Assembly (NCBI RefSeq): GCF_030758975.1
Contig: NZ_CP132359.1
Span: forward strand, 1,194,811 to 1,258,810
DNA length: 64,000 bases
Reading direction: 5' to 3'
From: Bosea beijingensis
Lineage (GTDB): Bacteria; Pseudomonadota; Alphaproteobacteria; Rhizobiales; Beijerinckiaceae
Shown: positions 1 through 9,331 of the stretch, one piece after another
Numbering within the stretch: the stretch's first letter is position 1
Layout of the letters: each line of letters starts with the position of its first letter
The notes under the pieces: generated by a model
The model's input: the letters and a program-made list of their open reading frames with translations, nothing else
What the model was told of the DNA's origin: nothing
Database searches by the model: none
Program-made: the position numbers and the translations under genes

Positions 1-385
1 GGAAGAGGCCGGGCGTATAGGCGATCTTGGCGATGCGGCCGGGCACCGGCGCGCGATTCACATGGCAGTCGAAGACGTTCATGAAGATCGAGATGCGGAT
101 CATCGGCTCGGCCGGCAGCTCGAGCTCCGGCGGCGGCAGCGACTGCGCGATCTGGCTGATGCGGCCATCGGCCGGCGAGATCACCAGCCCCTCGCGTTGC
201 GGCGTGACGCGGATCGGATCGCGGAAGAAGTAGCAGATCCAGATCGTGACGATCGCGCCGATCCAGCCGAAGGGCGACCAGAGATTGGCGAGGATGATCG
301 TCGCCACGAGGCCGATCGCGATGAAGACATAGCCCTCCTTGTGGATGGGCACGATCACCTTGCGGGCGGAATCGACGAGGGACAT
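1..385 (-). CDS. psd: Phosphatidylserine decarboxylase proenzyme, N-terminal part (cut by window edge)
   Basis: Converts phosphatidylserine to phosphatidylethanolamine at the inner membrane. Only the first 128 residues lie in the window. They show a hydrophobic stretch at about residues 14-50, then FFRDP and SPADG, both typical of the short bacterial Psd family, followed by a conserved block with [11 protein letters not shown]. The start is the ATG at 385. The self-cleaving serine motif that creates the pyruvoyl group lies in the C-terminal part outside the window, so activity cannot be judged. The 158 bp upstream would hold its promoter. Confidence 0.93.
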   Translation of the reverse strand, partial: MSLVDSARKVIVPIHKEGYVFIAIGLVATIILANLWSPFGWIGAIVTIWICYFFRDPIRVTPQREGLVISPADGRISQIAQSLPPPELELPAEPMIRISIFMNVFDCHVNRAPVPGRIAKIAYTPGLF

Positions 386-543
386 GAGGCGGGTTCCGTT
401 GGGCTGCCGGCGCCGGGCGCACGGGAATGGCATGGTCGCCGCCGAAAGCCGGCAGCGAGCGTTGCGCTGATTTAGGGGGTTCCGATGCGAAGGGAAAGCC
501 CTGCCGCGCGCCGGTCAGCGGCGCGACGTCGCGGCCGGTCCGG

Positions 544-1035
544 TCAGGCTGTCCGGTGCGGCACCTGGATGAAGCGCACCGCCGCCTTCCAGGTCAACAG
601 CGCGAAGACGACGAGAACGATTCCCTGGGCGATGCCGAAGGGCGGCTCGGACTGTGTGGGGGCCAGGGCATGCAGAGCCGGAACCTTCCCGAAGAGCTGG
701 GCGACCAGCACGAAGATCAATAGATAGAAGGAGAGCACCGCCATGATCGCGTAGAGGCGGCGCCAGCCATCCTCCAGCCTCCGTCCATAGAGCGCGTAGG
801 CCGCGATCACGACCAGCACGATGTGGATCGCCCCAACGATATGCGAGGGCAAAACACCGTTGAACGGAAAGCCGAAGCCGGTCGCGCTGGTGGCGAAGGC
901 TGTGGACAGGAACACGCCGGTCCAGCCCGGCCGCGTGTGCCCCTGAAGCAATCCGGCCGTCACCGGAAAGCCGGCCACGATCGCGATCAGGCTCAGCCAG
1001 GTGTGAAAACCTACGAATGTTGTCGGATCGAACAT
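544..1035 (-). CDS. Four-helix membrane protein of unknown function
   Basis: 163 residues with about four transmembrane segments (roughly residues 9-30, 43-62, 66-85 and 98-118, with a further hydrophobic stretch at 136-153). There is no cleavable signal, charged active-site motif or cysteine pair, and I do not recognise the family. The ATG follows a G-rich stretch that could act as a ribosome site. It lies 99 bp downstream of the ABC exporter gene on the same strand and may be co-transcribed with it. A real gene is likely because hydrophobic segments and short charged loops alternate through the whole frame; the function is unknown. Confidence 0.75.
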   Translation of the reverse strand: MFDPTTFVGFHTWLSLIAIVAGFPVTAGLLQGHTRPGWTGVFLSTAFATSATGFGFPFNGVLPSHIVGAIHIVLVVIAAYALYGRRLEDGWRRLYAIMAVLSFYLLIFVLVAQLFGKVPALHALAPTQSEPPFGIAQGIVLVVFALLTWKAAVRFIQVPHRTA

Positions 1036-1134
1036 GGCAGCCCCCCAGCCTCACCCTGCCGGGGCAGAATGCAGGAAACGGACCGCCGTTGCGAGCGGTT
1101 TCAAACTGGCCGGCGAGCGCCGCCGGCCCAGCTT

Positions 1135-3045
1135 CTACGCCAACGTCACGCGGACGCTCTCGCCCTCGGCTTCGGTCGCGCGCTGGAGCGTCGCCTTGGC
1201 CTCGTCGACCTCGCGCTGGCGGTTCCACATCGCAGCATACACGCCGTTCGCCGCCAGCAGGTCGCGATGGTGGCCGCGCTCGACGATCTGGCCCTTGTCG
1301 AGCACGATGATCTCGTCGGCATTGACCACGGTCGAGAGCCGGTGGGCGATGACCAGCGTGGTGCGGCCCTCGCTGACCCGGTCGAGCGCGTCCTGGATTT
1401 CCTTCTCCGTGAAGGAATCGAGCGCCGAGGTCGCCTCGTCGAGGACGAGCACCGGCGGCCCCTTCAGGATGGTGCGGGCGATGGCGACACGCTGCTTCTC
1501 GCCGCCGGAGAGCTTCAGGCCGCGCTCGCCGACCGAGGTCGCATAGCCTTCCGGCAGCAGGCGGATGAAGCGGTCGATCTGGGCGAGACGTGCGGCCTCC
1601 TCGACCTCGGCCGTCGTCGCCTCGGGGCGGCCATAGAGGATGTTGTATTCGATGGTGTCGTTGAACAGCACCGTGTCCTGCGGGACCATGCCGATCGCGG
1701 CCCTGAGCGAGACCTGCTGGACATCGGCGATCGGCTGGCCGTCGATCAGGATGCGCCCGGTTTGCGGTTCGTAGAAGCGGAAGAGCAGGCGCGAGATCGT
1801 CGACTTGCCGGCGCCGGACGGGCCAACGATGGCGACCGTCTGGCCCGGCAGGACCTTGAACGAGACGCCGCGCAGGATCGGGCGCTCCGGCACATAGGCG
1901 AAATGCACGTCCTCGAAGGCGACCTCGCCGGCGGGGACCGCCAGCGGCTTCGCCCCGGGCTTGTCCTGAATTTCGGGATCGCGGCCGATCAGCGAGAACA
2001 TCTGGGCGATGTCGAGCGTCGCCTGCTTGATCTCGCGATAGACGGTGCCCATGAAGTTCAGCGGCAGGTAGAGCTGGATCAACATCGCGTTGATCAGGAT
2101 GAGATCGCCGACCGTGTTGGTGCCGGCCTGGAAGCCGCGCACCGCCATCACCATCGACAGCGTCAGCCCCACCGCGAAGATCGCGGCCTGGCCAAAGTTC
2201 AGCCAGGCAAGCGAGGTGTAGGACTTGATCGAGTTGCGCTCGTAGCGCGCCATCGACTGGTCGTAGCGCGCGGTCTCGCGGGCCTCGGCGCCGAAATACT
2301 TCACCGTCTCGTAGTTGAGCAGCGAGTCGATCGCCTTGGCATTGGCATCGGTGTCCGACTCGTTCATGGCCGAGCGGATGGCGATGCGCCACTCCGTCGC
2401 CTTGATCGTGTAGGTCATGTAGGCCGTGACCATCGTGACCAGCACGACGACATAGCGCCAGTCGAACAGATAGAGCAGCACGGCGATGATCAGCGTCACC
2501 TCGATGATCACCGGCACGAGCTGGTTGAGGCCGAGGCGCACCATCTCCTCGATGCCGTTGCGGCCGCGCTCCAGCACGCGCGTGAGCCCGCCCGTCTTGC
2601 GCTCCAGATGGAAGCGCAGCGAAAGATGATGGAGATGGCCGAAGGTCTGGAGCGCGAGCGTGCGCACCGCATGCATGAAGACCGGCGCGAATATGGCATC
2701 GCGCATCTGGACGAAAGCCGCGGCGCCGACGCGAGCGAGTCCGTAGAGCACCGTCAGCGCCAGCGGCGCGCCGACCAGCCAGGGCAGCCATTTCTCGAGA
2801 TTGGAATAGGAGCCGGCCAGCGCATCCGTCACCCATTTGAAGGTGAAGGGCACACCCATCAGCACGAGCCGCCCGCAGACCATCAGGGCGAAGGCCGCGA
2901 CGACGCGCGTGCGCAGATCGGCACGCTCCACCGGCCAGAGATAGGGCCAGAGCGCGCGGAAGGTGGCGAAGAAGCCGGACCCCGGCCGAATGACGGCAGA
3001 GCGATGGAAGCTCGACCCCGGGGGCGGCGCTGACGGCGCGGACAT
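1135..3045 (-). CDS. ATM1-type ABC exporter (fused permease and ATPase)
   Basis: Half-size ABC exporter of about 636 residues. A six-helix membrane domain occupies roughly residues 30-340 and is followed by a nucleotide-binding domain: Walker A GPSGAGKST near residue 406, signature LSGGEKQR near 511, Walker B VLVLDEATSALD near 535. Overall resemblance is to the ATM1/HMT1 group, whose bacterial members export glutathione conjugates or metal-glutathione complexes. The frame stays open up to 3156, but the ATG at 3045 gives an N-terminus (MSAPSAPPPG) like those of relatives; the extra 37 residues look like translated leader. Substrate is inferred from family only. Confidence 0.9.
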   Translation of the reverse strand: MSAPSAPPPGSSFHRSAVIRPGSGFFATFRALWPYLWPVERADLRTRVVAAFALMVCGRLVLMGVPFTFKWVTDALAGSYSNLEKWLPWLVGAPLALTVLYGLARVGAAAFVQMRDAIFAPVFMHAVRTLALQTFGHLHHLSLRFHLERKTGGLTRVLERGRNGIEEMVRLGLNQLVPVIIEVTLIIAVLLYLFDWRYVVVLVTMVTAYMTYTIKATEWRIAIRSAMNESDTDANAKAIDSLLNYETVKYFGAEARETARYDQSMARYERNSIKSYTSLAWLNFGQAAIFAVGLTLSMVMAVRGFQAGTNTVGDLILINAMLIQLYLPLNFMGTVYREIKQATLDIAQMFSLIGRDPEIQDKPGAKPLAVPAGEVAFEDVHFAYVPERPILRGVSFKVLPGQTVAIVGPSGAGKSTISRLLFRFYEPQTGRILIDGQPIADVQQVSLRAAIGMVPQDTVLFNDTIEYNILYGRPEATTAEVEEAARLAQIDRFIRLLPEGYATSVGERGLKLSGGEKQRVAIARTILKGPPVLVLDEATSALDSFTEKEIQDALDRVSEGRTTLVIAHRLSTVVNADEIIVLDKGQIVERGHHRDLLAANGVYAAMWNRQREVDEAKATLQRATEAEGESVRVTLA

Positions 3046-3222
3046 TTTCAAACGATTCCAGTTGGCGCGTTCATATAGACGCAATCGCGCGCCGTTGCAG
3101 GGGAATGTCGTTGCGTGGGGAACATGGCTCGGGCTGCCCGAAAGCGGCCTTGCCATCGCCCCATCGCAGGTATCTGATCCCTGTCAGAGCATGTGACGCT
3201 CATGATCGGGGAAGGAAACATC

Positions 3223-3561
3223 ATGAAGGCTCAACAGCTTGTCGCCTCCGGGGCTGGCATCGCCGCTGCCCTCCTCCTCGCGCTGCCCGCCGCGGCGCAG
3301 GGCTCGCGCCCACACCCGCAGATCACGATCACCAACCAGCGCACCGTGCCGCTGAGCAATTTCGCGATCGCGACGCCGGGCGACCAGCCGCGCCTCGTCG
3401 CCAAGCTCGCCAAGCCCCTGCCCCCCGGCAAGAGCGTCGCGCTCAAGCTCAACAAGCCACAGGGCTGCACCTATACGGTGCAGGCGCAGTTCGACGACGA
3501 AGCCGAGAGCGACGCCGACATGGACCTGTGCAAGGACCGGGTGATCCGCCTGACGGAGTGA
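3223..3561 (+). CDS. Small secreted protein of unknown function
   Basis: 112 residues beginning with a clear signal peptide (MKAQQLVASG, hydrophobic core, cleavage after LPAAAQ). The mature part is rich in basic residues and prolines up to a C..C pair (QGCTY and DLCKD) that could form a disulfide. The ATG at 3223 is preceded by GGGGAAGGA at good spacing; the in-frame start 30 bp upstream is less likely. Divergent from the ABC exporter gene. No recognised domain. Confidence 0.75.
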   Translation: MKAQQLVASGAGIAAALLLALPAAAQGSRPHPQITITNQRTVPLSNFAIATPGDQPRLVAKLAKPLPPGKSVALKLNKPQGCTYTVQAQFDDEAESDADMDLCKDRVIRLTE

Positions 3562-3569
3562 GGTTGCTC

Positions 3570-3592
3570 CCTTCTCCCCTCGGGGGAGAAGG
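3570..3592. terminator. Hairpin between convergent genes
   Basis: A 10-bp GC-rich stem (3570-3579 with 3583-3592) and a 3-nt loop lie between the stop of the secreted-protein gene and the stop of cimA on the other strand. There is no T-run on either side, so this is either a weak bidirectional terminator or a small palindromic repeat unit. Confidence 0.45.
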
Positions 3593-3598
3593 AGACAA

Positions 3599-5197
3599 TC
3601 AAGCCGTCGCGCCGGCCTTGACCAGCTTGTAGGTGATCGAGTCGACCAGCGCCTGGAACGAGGCGTCGATGATGTTGGCGCTGACGCCGACCGTGGTCCA
3701 GCGCTCGCCGGTCTCGTCGCCCGACTCGATCAGCACGCGCGTCACCGCATCGGTGCCGCCCTGGAAGATGCGGACCTTGTAGTCGACCAGCCGCAAGCCG
3801 CCGATCAGCGACTGGTAGCGGCCGAGATCCTTGCGCAAGGCGATGTCGAGCGCGTTGACCGGGCCGGCATCGCCCTCCGCCGCCGAGATCAGCACCTCGT
3901 CGCCGACCTTCACCTTCACGATCGCCTCGGAGAAGGTGACGAGCTCGCCCACCGCATTATGGCGGCGCTCGACATTCACGGCGAAACGCTCGACCGCGAA
4001 ATACTCCGGGACCTCGCCGAGGATGCGCTTCACCAGCAGAAAGAACGAGGCGTCGGCGCCCTCGAAGGCATAGCCTTGCGCCTCCTTGTCCTTGACCTCC
4101 TGCAGCACCCGGTTCAGGCGCGGGTCGTCGCGGCCGAGCGTGACGCCGATGCGTTCCAGCTCGGCGACGAGGTTCGACTTGCCGCCCTGGTCGGAGATCA
4201 GGACCTTGCGGGTGTTGCCGGTCGCTTCCGGCACGACATGTTCGTAGGTGCGCGGGTCCTTCAGCACGGCCGAGGCATGGATGCCGGCCTTGGTGGCGAA
4301 AGCCGAGGCGCCGACGAAGGGCGCGTGCCGGTTCGGCGCGCGGTTCAGCATCTCGTCGAGCGCGCGCGAGACATGGGTGAGATCGCCGAGCTGGGCCTCG
4401 CTGACGCCGAGCGCGAAGCGGTCGCGATAGCGCTCCTTGAGCTTCAGCGCGCCGATCAGCGTGACGAGATTGGCATTGCCGCAGCGCTCGCCGAGCCCGT
4501 TGAGGGTGCCCTGGATCTGGCGCGCGCCGGCCTCGACCGCCGCCAGCGAGTTTGCAATGGCGCAGCCGCAATCGTCATGGGCGTGGATGCCGAGATGATC
4601 GCCCGGCACGGTCCTGGCGACGTCGCGCACGATCGCGCCGACCTCGTCGGGCAGCGTGCCGCCATTGGTATCGCAGAGCACGACCCAGCGGGCGCCGGCC
4701 TCATAGGCCGTGCGGGCGCAGGCGAGCGCATAATCGGGATTGGCCTTGTAGCCGTCGAAGAAATGCTCGCAGTCGAGCATGACCTCGCGGCCGGCGGCCT
4801 TTGCCGCCTCGACGCTCTCGCGGATGCCGGCGAGGTTCTCTTCCAGCGATATCTCGAGCGCGACATGGACATGATAGTCCCAGGCCTTGGCGACGAAGAC
4901 GATGGCGTCGGCCTTCGCCTCCAGCAGCGCGGCGATGCCGGGGTCGTTGGCGGCCGAGCGCCCTGCCCGCTTGGTCATGCCGAAGGCGGCGAATTTCGCC
5001 CGCTTCGTCGCCTTCTCCTCGAAGAAGGCTGTATCCAGCGGGTTGGCGCCGGGATAGCCGCCTTCGACATAGTCGACGCCGAGCCGGTCGAGCAGCGCCG
5101 CGACCGCGCGCTTGTCGTCGAGCGAGAAGTCAACACCCGTGGTCTGGGCCCCGTCGCGCAGCGTCGTGTCGAAGAGATAGACGCGTGCCGCGCTCAT
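3599..5197 (-). CDS. cimA: Citramalate synthase
   Basis: 532 residues. Condenses pyruvate with acetyl-CoA to (R)-citramalate, opening the threonine-independent route to isoleucine. An N-terminal HMGL-like TIM barrel shows FDTTLRDGAQ near residue 9, DCEHFFDGY, and HAHDDCGCAIANS supplying metal ligands. The C-terminal third is a LeuA-type regulatory domain. The length and this arrangement match CimA rather than 2-isopropylmalate synthase, although the families are close. Its ATG overlaps the stop of the 36-aa ORF upstream (ATGA), which itself overlaps cysS, so expression is probably coupled to cysteinyl-tRNA synthetase. Confidence 0.93.
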   Translation of the reverse strand: MSAARVYLFDTTLRDGAQTTGVDFSLDDKRAVAALLDRLGVDYVEGGYPGANPLDTAFFEEKATKRAKFAAFGMTKRAGRSAANDPGIAALLEAKADAIVFVAKAWDYHVHVALEISLEENLAGIRESVEAAKAAGREVMLDCEHFFDGYKANPDYALACARTAYEAGARWVVLCDTNGGTLPDEVGAIVRDVARTVPGDHLGIHAHDDCGCAIANSLAAVEAGARQIQGTLNGLGERCGNANLVTLIGALKLKERYRDRFALGVSEAQLGDLTHVSRALDEMLNRAPNRHAPFVGASAFATKAGIHASAVLKDPRTYEHVVPEATGNTRKVLISDQGGKSNLVAELERIGVTLGRDDPRLNRVLQEVKDKEAQGYAFEGADASFFLLVKRILGEVPEYFAVERFAVNVERRHNAVGELVTFSEAIVKVKVGDEVLISAAEGDAGPVNALDIALRKDLGRYQSLIGGLRLVDYKVRIFQGGTDAVTRVLIESGDETGERWTTVGVSANIIDASFQALVDSITYKLVKAGATA

Positions 5198-5304
5198 CGC
5201 TCCCGCCTCAATTTGAAGCGGACGACGCGCGGCACGACCATCGCCAGCATGACCAGCTTGATGGCGAAGGAAAGCGAGCCCGCCGGGCGGATCTTCGGGC
5301 TCAT
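5194..5304 (-). CDS. 36-residue hydrophobic ORF coupled to cysS and cimA
   Basis: A frame too short for usual gene callers: begins [10 protein letters not shown], has a central hydrophobic stretch (about residues 11-28) and a very basic end (FKLRRER). Its ATG overlaps the cysS stop and its stop overlaps the cimA start, both as ATGA, so ribosomes ending one gene are placed to start the next. It may encode a single-pass micro-protein or serve as a coupling leader. No homology is claimed. Confidence 0.5.
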   Translation of the reverse strand: MSPKIRPAGSLSFAIKLVMLAMVVPRVVRFKLRRER

Positions 5305-6761
5305 CGCTTCACCTCCCAGCTGGTCGTCGGCTCGCCGGTGGCGAGGTCCTTGCCGTCCTTGAGCGCGATGCCCATCGCGGCGAGCTCGTCGCGAAGACGA
5401 TCGGACTCCGCGAAATTCTTCGCACGGCGGGCGGCGAGGCGGGCGGCGATCAGACGTTCCACCTCGGGGGCGACCACAGCCGGCGACGCCACCTCCGGCA
5501 GGTCGATGCCCAGCAACTCGAGGCCGGCCAGCAGCGCCGGCAGGTCACCCGCCTTGCGCAAGGCATGCAACTCGGCCAGCACCCGTGCGGTATTGAGATC
5601 GTCCGCCAGTGCGTCGAGCAATTCGGCCGAAGGCTTGGACGCCGTGGCGCCCTGCGCCGCTTCGGCCCAGTCCTGCAGCGTCTTCTCCGCCTCCTCCAGC
5701 GCCTTCACCGTCCAGTCGATCGGCTGGCGGTAATGCGTCTTGAGCATCGCGAGGCGCAGCACCTCGCCCGGCCATTTGCGGCCGCCGAAAACATCCGTCT
5801 CCAGCAGTTCGTTGATCGTGACGAAGTTGCCGAGCGATTTCGACATCTTCTCGCCTTCGACCTGCAGGAAGCCGTTATGCATCCAGATATTGGCCATGAG
5901 CGGCTGCCCTTCCGCCCCGCCAAAGGCGCAGCAGGACTGGGTGATCTCGTTCTCGTGGTGCGGGAAGACGAGATCGATGCCGCCGCCATGGATGTCGAAG
6001 ACGTTCTTCTCGGGATCGTCGCAGGCGAGCCCGCCGCCGAACGGGGTCAGCAGCTTCGCCATCGACATGGCCGAGCATTCGATATGCCAGCCGGGGCGGC
6101 CGGGCGTGGCAATGCCGGCCGGGGACGGCCAGCCGGGGTCGATGCCGTCGCGGCTCGGCTTCCAGAGCACGAAATCCATCGCGTCGCGCTTGTAGGGCGC
6201 GACATCGACGCGGGCGCCAGCCAGCATCTCGTCGAGCGAGCGGCGGGCGAGCGTGCCGTATTTCGGCGCCTTGGCGAGATGGGCGACGGCCGGGACATGG
6301 AAGAGCACATGCTCCTCGGCGACATAGGCGACGCCGCGCGCGATCAGGCGCTCGATGATCGCCTTCATCTCCTCGATATGCTCGGTGGCGCGCGGTTCCG
6401 TCGTCGGGCGCAAAGTGCCGAGCGCGTCGATATCGGCATGGAACTGCGCCGTCGTGGTCTGCGTGACCTTGGCGATCGCCTCATTCAGAGGCAGGCCGGG
6501 ATAGTCACGCGCCGCACGGGCATTGATCTTGTCGTCGACATCCGTGAGGTTGCGGGCATAGGTGACGTGATCCGCGCCATAGATATGGCGCAGCAGCCGG
6601 TAGAGCACGTCGAAGACGATGACCGGGCGGGCATTGCCGATATGGGCGTAGTCGTAGACCGTCGGGCCGCAGACATACATGCGGACATTCGACGGATCGA
6701 TCGGCGCGAAGTCCTGCTTCGTCCGCGTCAGCGTGTTGTAGAGCCTCAGGGTCGGCGACAT
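5301..6761 (-). CDS. cysS: Cysteinyl-tRNA synthetase
   Basis: 486 residues; charges tRNA-Cys. Class I signatures are present: HIGN in [13 protein letters not shown] near residue 40 (usual for this enzyme) and KMSKS in [11 protein letters not shown] near 295. Zinc ligands are visible at C31 (YVCGPT), in ECSAMS and in the FPHHENE block. Length is normal. First gene of the cysS / 36-aa ORF / cimA group; about 330 bp separate it from the divergent gene at 7093, leaving room for promoters. Confidence 0.97.
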   Translation of the reverse strand: MSPTLRLYNTLTRTKQDFAPIDPSNVRMYVCGPTVYDYAHIGNARPVIVFDVLYRLLRHIYGADHVTYARNLTDVDDKINARAARDYPGLPLNEAIAKVTQTTTAQFHADIDALGTLRPTTEPRATEHIEEMKAIIERLIARGVAYVAEEHVLFHVPAVAHLAKAPKYGTLARRSLDEMLAGARVDVAPYKRDAMDFVLWKPSRDGIDPGWPSPAGIATPGRPGWHIECSAMSMAKLLTPFGGGLACDDPEKNVFDIHGGGIDLVFPHHENEITQSCCAFGGAEGQPLMANIWMHNGFLQVEGEKMSKSLGNFVTINELLETDVFGGRKWPGEVLRLAMLKTHYRQPIDWTVKALEEAEKTLQDWAEAAQGATASKPSAELLDALADDLNTARVLAELHALRKAGDLPALLAGLELLGIDLPEVASPAVVAPEVERLIAARLAARRAKNFAESDRLRDELAAMGIALKDGKDLATGEPTTSWEVKR

Positions 6762-7092
6762 CGGGGCTAAATCCTGGAACGAAACGAACGGCGAAATACG
6801 AAATGGCGACCTGGCCGCTGGCCGGGGGCGCTTTTGTCGGTTCGTTTTTCAGGACGAGGACGTGAGCAGCCGGCCAGCGAAAGCTAGCGGCAAATAATGC
6901 AAGTGCTGTTGATGGCGGCTCGCGTCATGATCGGACCTGATTGCCTTTCCGCGAGCTTTCCGTCAAGAGGGCGACCCGTTGCTGCAATGCAGCATTGCCC
7001 GAAGGTTGCGCGGTTCATTCAAATTTAACCGGCCGGAACCATCCTCCCGATTCGCGGGTTCTGCGCCCGCAACCCATCAGGAACTCAAATTC
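6762..7092. other. 331-bp intergenic region, no recognisable element
   Basis: Divergent spacer between cysS and the secreted-protein gene at 7093. It should hold both promoters. I see no hairpin with a T-run and no convincing ORF. The segment near 7010-7030 is AT-richer than its surroundings (CATTCAAATTTAACC) and may be part of the rightward promoter. Confidence 0.4.
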
Positions 7093-7422
7093 ATGCGCCG
7101 CGCCGTGGCCTTCGTCGGATTGCTCGGTATCATTGCCGGCGGCATCTCGCTGTCGATCATGCCGACCAGCCACACCGCCGCTGCCTCGAACGAGCCGCGC
7201 ACCTTCCTGATCCCGGCCAGCGACGGCTATGGCGTCGCCGACTGCATCTCGTCCAAGGCCGAATGCGGCAAGATCGTCGCCAATGCCTGGTGCGAGTCGC
7301 AGGGCTTCGGCAAAGCGGTCGCCTTCGGCGTCGCTACCCGCGAGGACTTCACCGGCTCCGTCACCAAGCCGAGCCCGGCGCAGGCGGCCGAACAGCCGCT
7401 GAGCATCACCTGCGGCGAGTAA
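7093..7422 (+). CDS. Small exported protein of unknown function
   Basis: 109 residues. The N-terminus MRRAVAFVGLLGIIAGG is a signal peptide or membrane anchor, with a likely export site around TAAAS. The mature part has three cysteines (DCISS, ECGKI, WCESQ) and a last one in the C-terminal ITCGE, enough for two disulfides. AGGAA upstream supports the ATG at 7093. Family not recognised, though similar short cysteine-bearing exported proteins occur widely in Hyphomicrobiales. Confidence 0.75.
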   Translation: MRRAVAFVGLLGIIAGGISLSIMPTSHTAAASNEPRTFLIPASDGYGVADCISSKAECGKIVANAWCESQGFGKAVAFGVATREDFTGSVTKPSPAQAAEQPLSITCGE

Positions 7423-7431
7423 TTTTCGAGT

Positions 7432-7947
7432 TCAGCGAATCCATTCCGCACATTTCGGCGGCTCGCCCGACGCGCCCCAGGGCATGATCGGCACGGTCGA
7501 GGTCGAGTTCTGCGGCGAACCGTCGATCAGCTTGTCGGTATAGACGAGATAGACCAGCACGTTGCGCTTGGCATCGCAGCCGCGCACGATCTGCATCTTC
7601 TTCCAGATCAGCGAACGGCGCTCGCGGAAGACGACATCGCCCTGCTCCGCCTTCTCCTTGAACTTGATCGGGCCGATCTGGCGGCAGGCCAGCGAGACCT
7701 CCGATACCTCCTCGGCCACGCCGAACATGCCGGAAACGCCGCCTTTCTCGGGCACGGTGTAATGGCAGGCGACACCTTCGACGATGGGATCGTCGACGCC
7801 GTAGACGGCGAGCTTGTCGTTCGGCGTCAGCATCTTCCAGACGGTCGATTTCCTGAAGATCAAATCTTCCTGCGCCGTGGCCGGCGACAGCGTCATTCCC
7901 GACAGGGTGAGGGCCAAAGCGGCCAGGACCCAACGACGAAGCAGCAT
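7432..7947 (-). CDS. creA: CreA family protein
   Basis: 171 residues with a signal peptide (MLLRRWVLAALAL, cleavage after TAQ) followed by the CreA domain: CHYT near residue 64, VSLACRQIGPI, RGCDAKRNVLVYLVYTDKLIDGSP and a C-terminal proline-rich tail ending CAEWIR. CreA is periplasmic and its role is unknown. The ATG at 7947 has GGGAG seven bases upstream; longer in-frame starts to 8067 would bury the signal peptide. Convergent with the gene at 7093 (9-bp gap). Confidence 0.9.
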   Translation of the reverse strand: MLLRRWVLAALALTLSGMTLSPATAQEDLIFRKSTVWKMLTPNDKLAVYGVDDPIVEGVACHYTVPEKGGVSGMFGVAEEVSEVSLACRQIGPIKFKEKAEQGDVVFRERRSLIWKKMQIVRGCDAKRNVLVYLVYTDKLIDGSPQNSTSTVPIMPWGASGEPPKCAEWIR

Positions 7948-8070
7948 TCCCATTCTCCCGGCGCGTTTCAGCATGGCGCCCGGCAGGATATGGGAAGCCG
8001 GACGGCGGCGCACCAGAGTTCTGCGCTGCACAATCTCGACAAGCGAACAACGACCGGAACCAACCACCCC

Positions 8071-8622
8071 ATGCTGCCGGAACTGGAAAGCGACAGATTA
8101 CTGCTGCGCCCGCGGACGCTCGGCGATATCGACGCCATCGCGGCGATGAACGCCGATCCGCTGGTGATGAAACATATCGCCGCGGTGGGCGACCCCGCGA
8201 TGAGCCGCGACGCCGTCACGGCCCGCAGCTTCAGCCATATCGGCCGTGGCCTGGGCTATTGGTCGGTTTTCGCAAAGGCAGAGCCGGCCGTGTTCCTCGG
8301 CTATGTCGGGCTCATTCCGGACGGCGATGCGGCCGAGGACGTCCAGTTGAGCTATCGCTTCACCGTCGCGAGCTGGGGCCGTGGTTATGCGCGGGAGGCC
8401 GCAGCACGCCTGCTGCGGCACGGCTTCGAGACGCTGGCGCTGACAAGCGTCGCCGTAACCACGCACCCGCTCAATCCGGCGTCGCTGCGTCTGGCCGAAC
8501 GGCTCGGCTTCACGCCCGCGCCGGCCGATCCGGATATCCTGATCGGCCATCCCGCCGTGATCGCCACACGCTTCCGTCTTGCCGCCGAGACGTGGCGCAA
8601 CCTCAACCCGCCAACGGCTTGA
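8071..8622 (+). CDS. GNAT family N-acetyltransferase (RimJ/RimL-like)
   Basis: 183 residues. It opens with the RimJ/L pattern LESDRLLLRPRTLGDIDAI and has the acetyl-CoA loop region SWGRGYAREAAARLLRHGF, then HPLNPASLRLAERLGF. Probably acetylates a small molecule or a protein N-terminus; substrate unknown. Only a weak ribosome site precedes the ATG at 8071. It overlaps the 3' end of the convergent gene at 8603 by 20 bp. Confidence 0.85.
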   Translation: MLPELESDRLLLRPRTLGDIDAIAAMNADPLVMKHIAAVGDPAMSRDAVTARSFSHIGRGLGYWSVFAKAEPAVFLGYVGLIPDGDAAEDVQLSYRFTVASWGRGYAREAAARLLRHGFETLALTSVAVTTHPLNPASLRLAERLGFTPAPADPDILIGHPAVIATRFRLAAETWRNLNPPTA

Positions 8623-9136
8623 AGACCAGATAGGCCGCGGCGAGCGCACCGATGACGCCCAGCGCGAAGAGAACCAGCTTCAGCCGCGTCATGGTGCTGG
8701 CGAAGGCGACATTGCCGCCATCGACCTGCGGGTAGCGGTCGAGCAATCGCGCCACGGCGAAATTCTCGGCGACGTCGCAGAGCCCGCCGAGGAGCCAGCC
8801 GCCGCCGCAGAGCGCCGCCACCCACCAGGGCTGGCCGCGCATCGCGAGCCCGGCGACGATCAGGGCGCCGACGATCGCATAGGTGAAGGCGCAGGCTACA
8901 TCGGCCGGCAGCACGCGATTGCGATAGCGCGCGCGCTTGTCCTCGCCATAGAGCGTGAAAAGCTTCTCGACATCGGCGACGCTGTAGCCGTCCCAATCGC
9001 TTTCCAGCATGCGCGGTACGCCCTGCCGGCTCGACCAGACGCCGACCGCCCAGAACAGCACCACCACCAGGACCGGCCCCCAGATGAAGAAGGCCAGCGG
9101 GATGGTGGTCGAATAGAACGGCACGGTCTCGGTCAT
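8603..9136 (-). CDS. Small membrane protein of unknown function
   Basis: 177 residues with about four transmembrane segments: residues ~10-32, ~85-100, ~105-122 and ~150-172. Between the first two is a soluble loop of about 45 residues rich in charged residues (DWDGYSVADVEKLF). The start at 9136 (MTETVPFYST) has GAGA upstream; the frame opens earlier, at 9310, but that extension would run through the perfect hairpin at 9212-9262 and is unlikely. No known domain. Confidence 0.7.
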   Translation of the reverse strand: MTETVPFYSTTIPLAFFIWGPVLVVVLFWAVGVWSSRQGVPRMLESDWDGYSVADVEKLFTLYGEDKRARYRNRVLPADVACAFTYAIVGALIVAGLAMRGQPWWVAALCGGGWLLGGLCDVAENFAVARLLDRYPQVDGGNVAFASTMTRLKLVLFALGVIGALAAAYLVFKPLAG

Positions 9137-9211
9137 GGCGTCTCGGTTCTCGCGTCTGCCTAGACCATCGTGCGCCCGATCGGACGCGTGCCGGTCTAGC
9201 TTTTTATTATT

Positions 9212-9262
9212 GCATCGGATCTCTCCGAAAAATGCACTCCATTTTTCGGAGAGATCCGATGC
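9212..9262. repeat. Perfect 23-bp inverted repeat with 5-nt loop
   Basis: Arms 9212-9234 and 9240-9262 match without a mismatch; loop CACTC. It lies between two leftward genes (the hydrolase gene ending at 9332 and the membrane-protein gene starting at 9136). The low-GC flank TTTTTATTATT precedes the left arm on the + strand, so a leftward transcript would have an A-run rather than a U-run after the hairpin; a classical terminator is not supported. Confidence 0.8.
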
Positions 9263-9331
9263 CGTGGCGCTTTGAGGCGTGAGGTTATCCGGCTGCCCGG
9301 CTGCCGCCAAGCCGGGACAGCCGGGGAACGG

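Noticed and set aside
515..2836. 773-residue open frame on the minus strand
   Set aside because: A shadow frame crossing the ABC exporter and membrane-protein genes; low-complexity Arg/Ala/Gly composition typical of GC-rich antisense frames.
823..3033. 736-residue open frame on the plus strand
   Set aside because: Antisense to the ABC exporter gene, Arg/Asp/His-rich, no domain.
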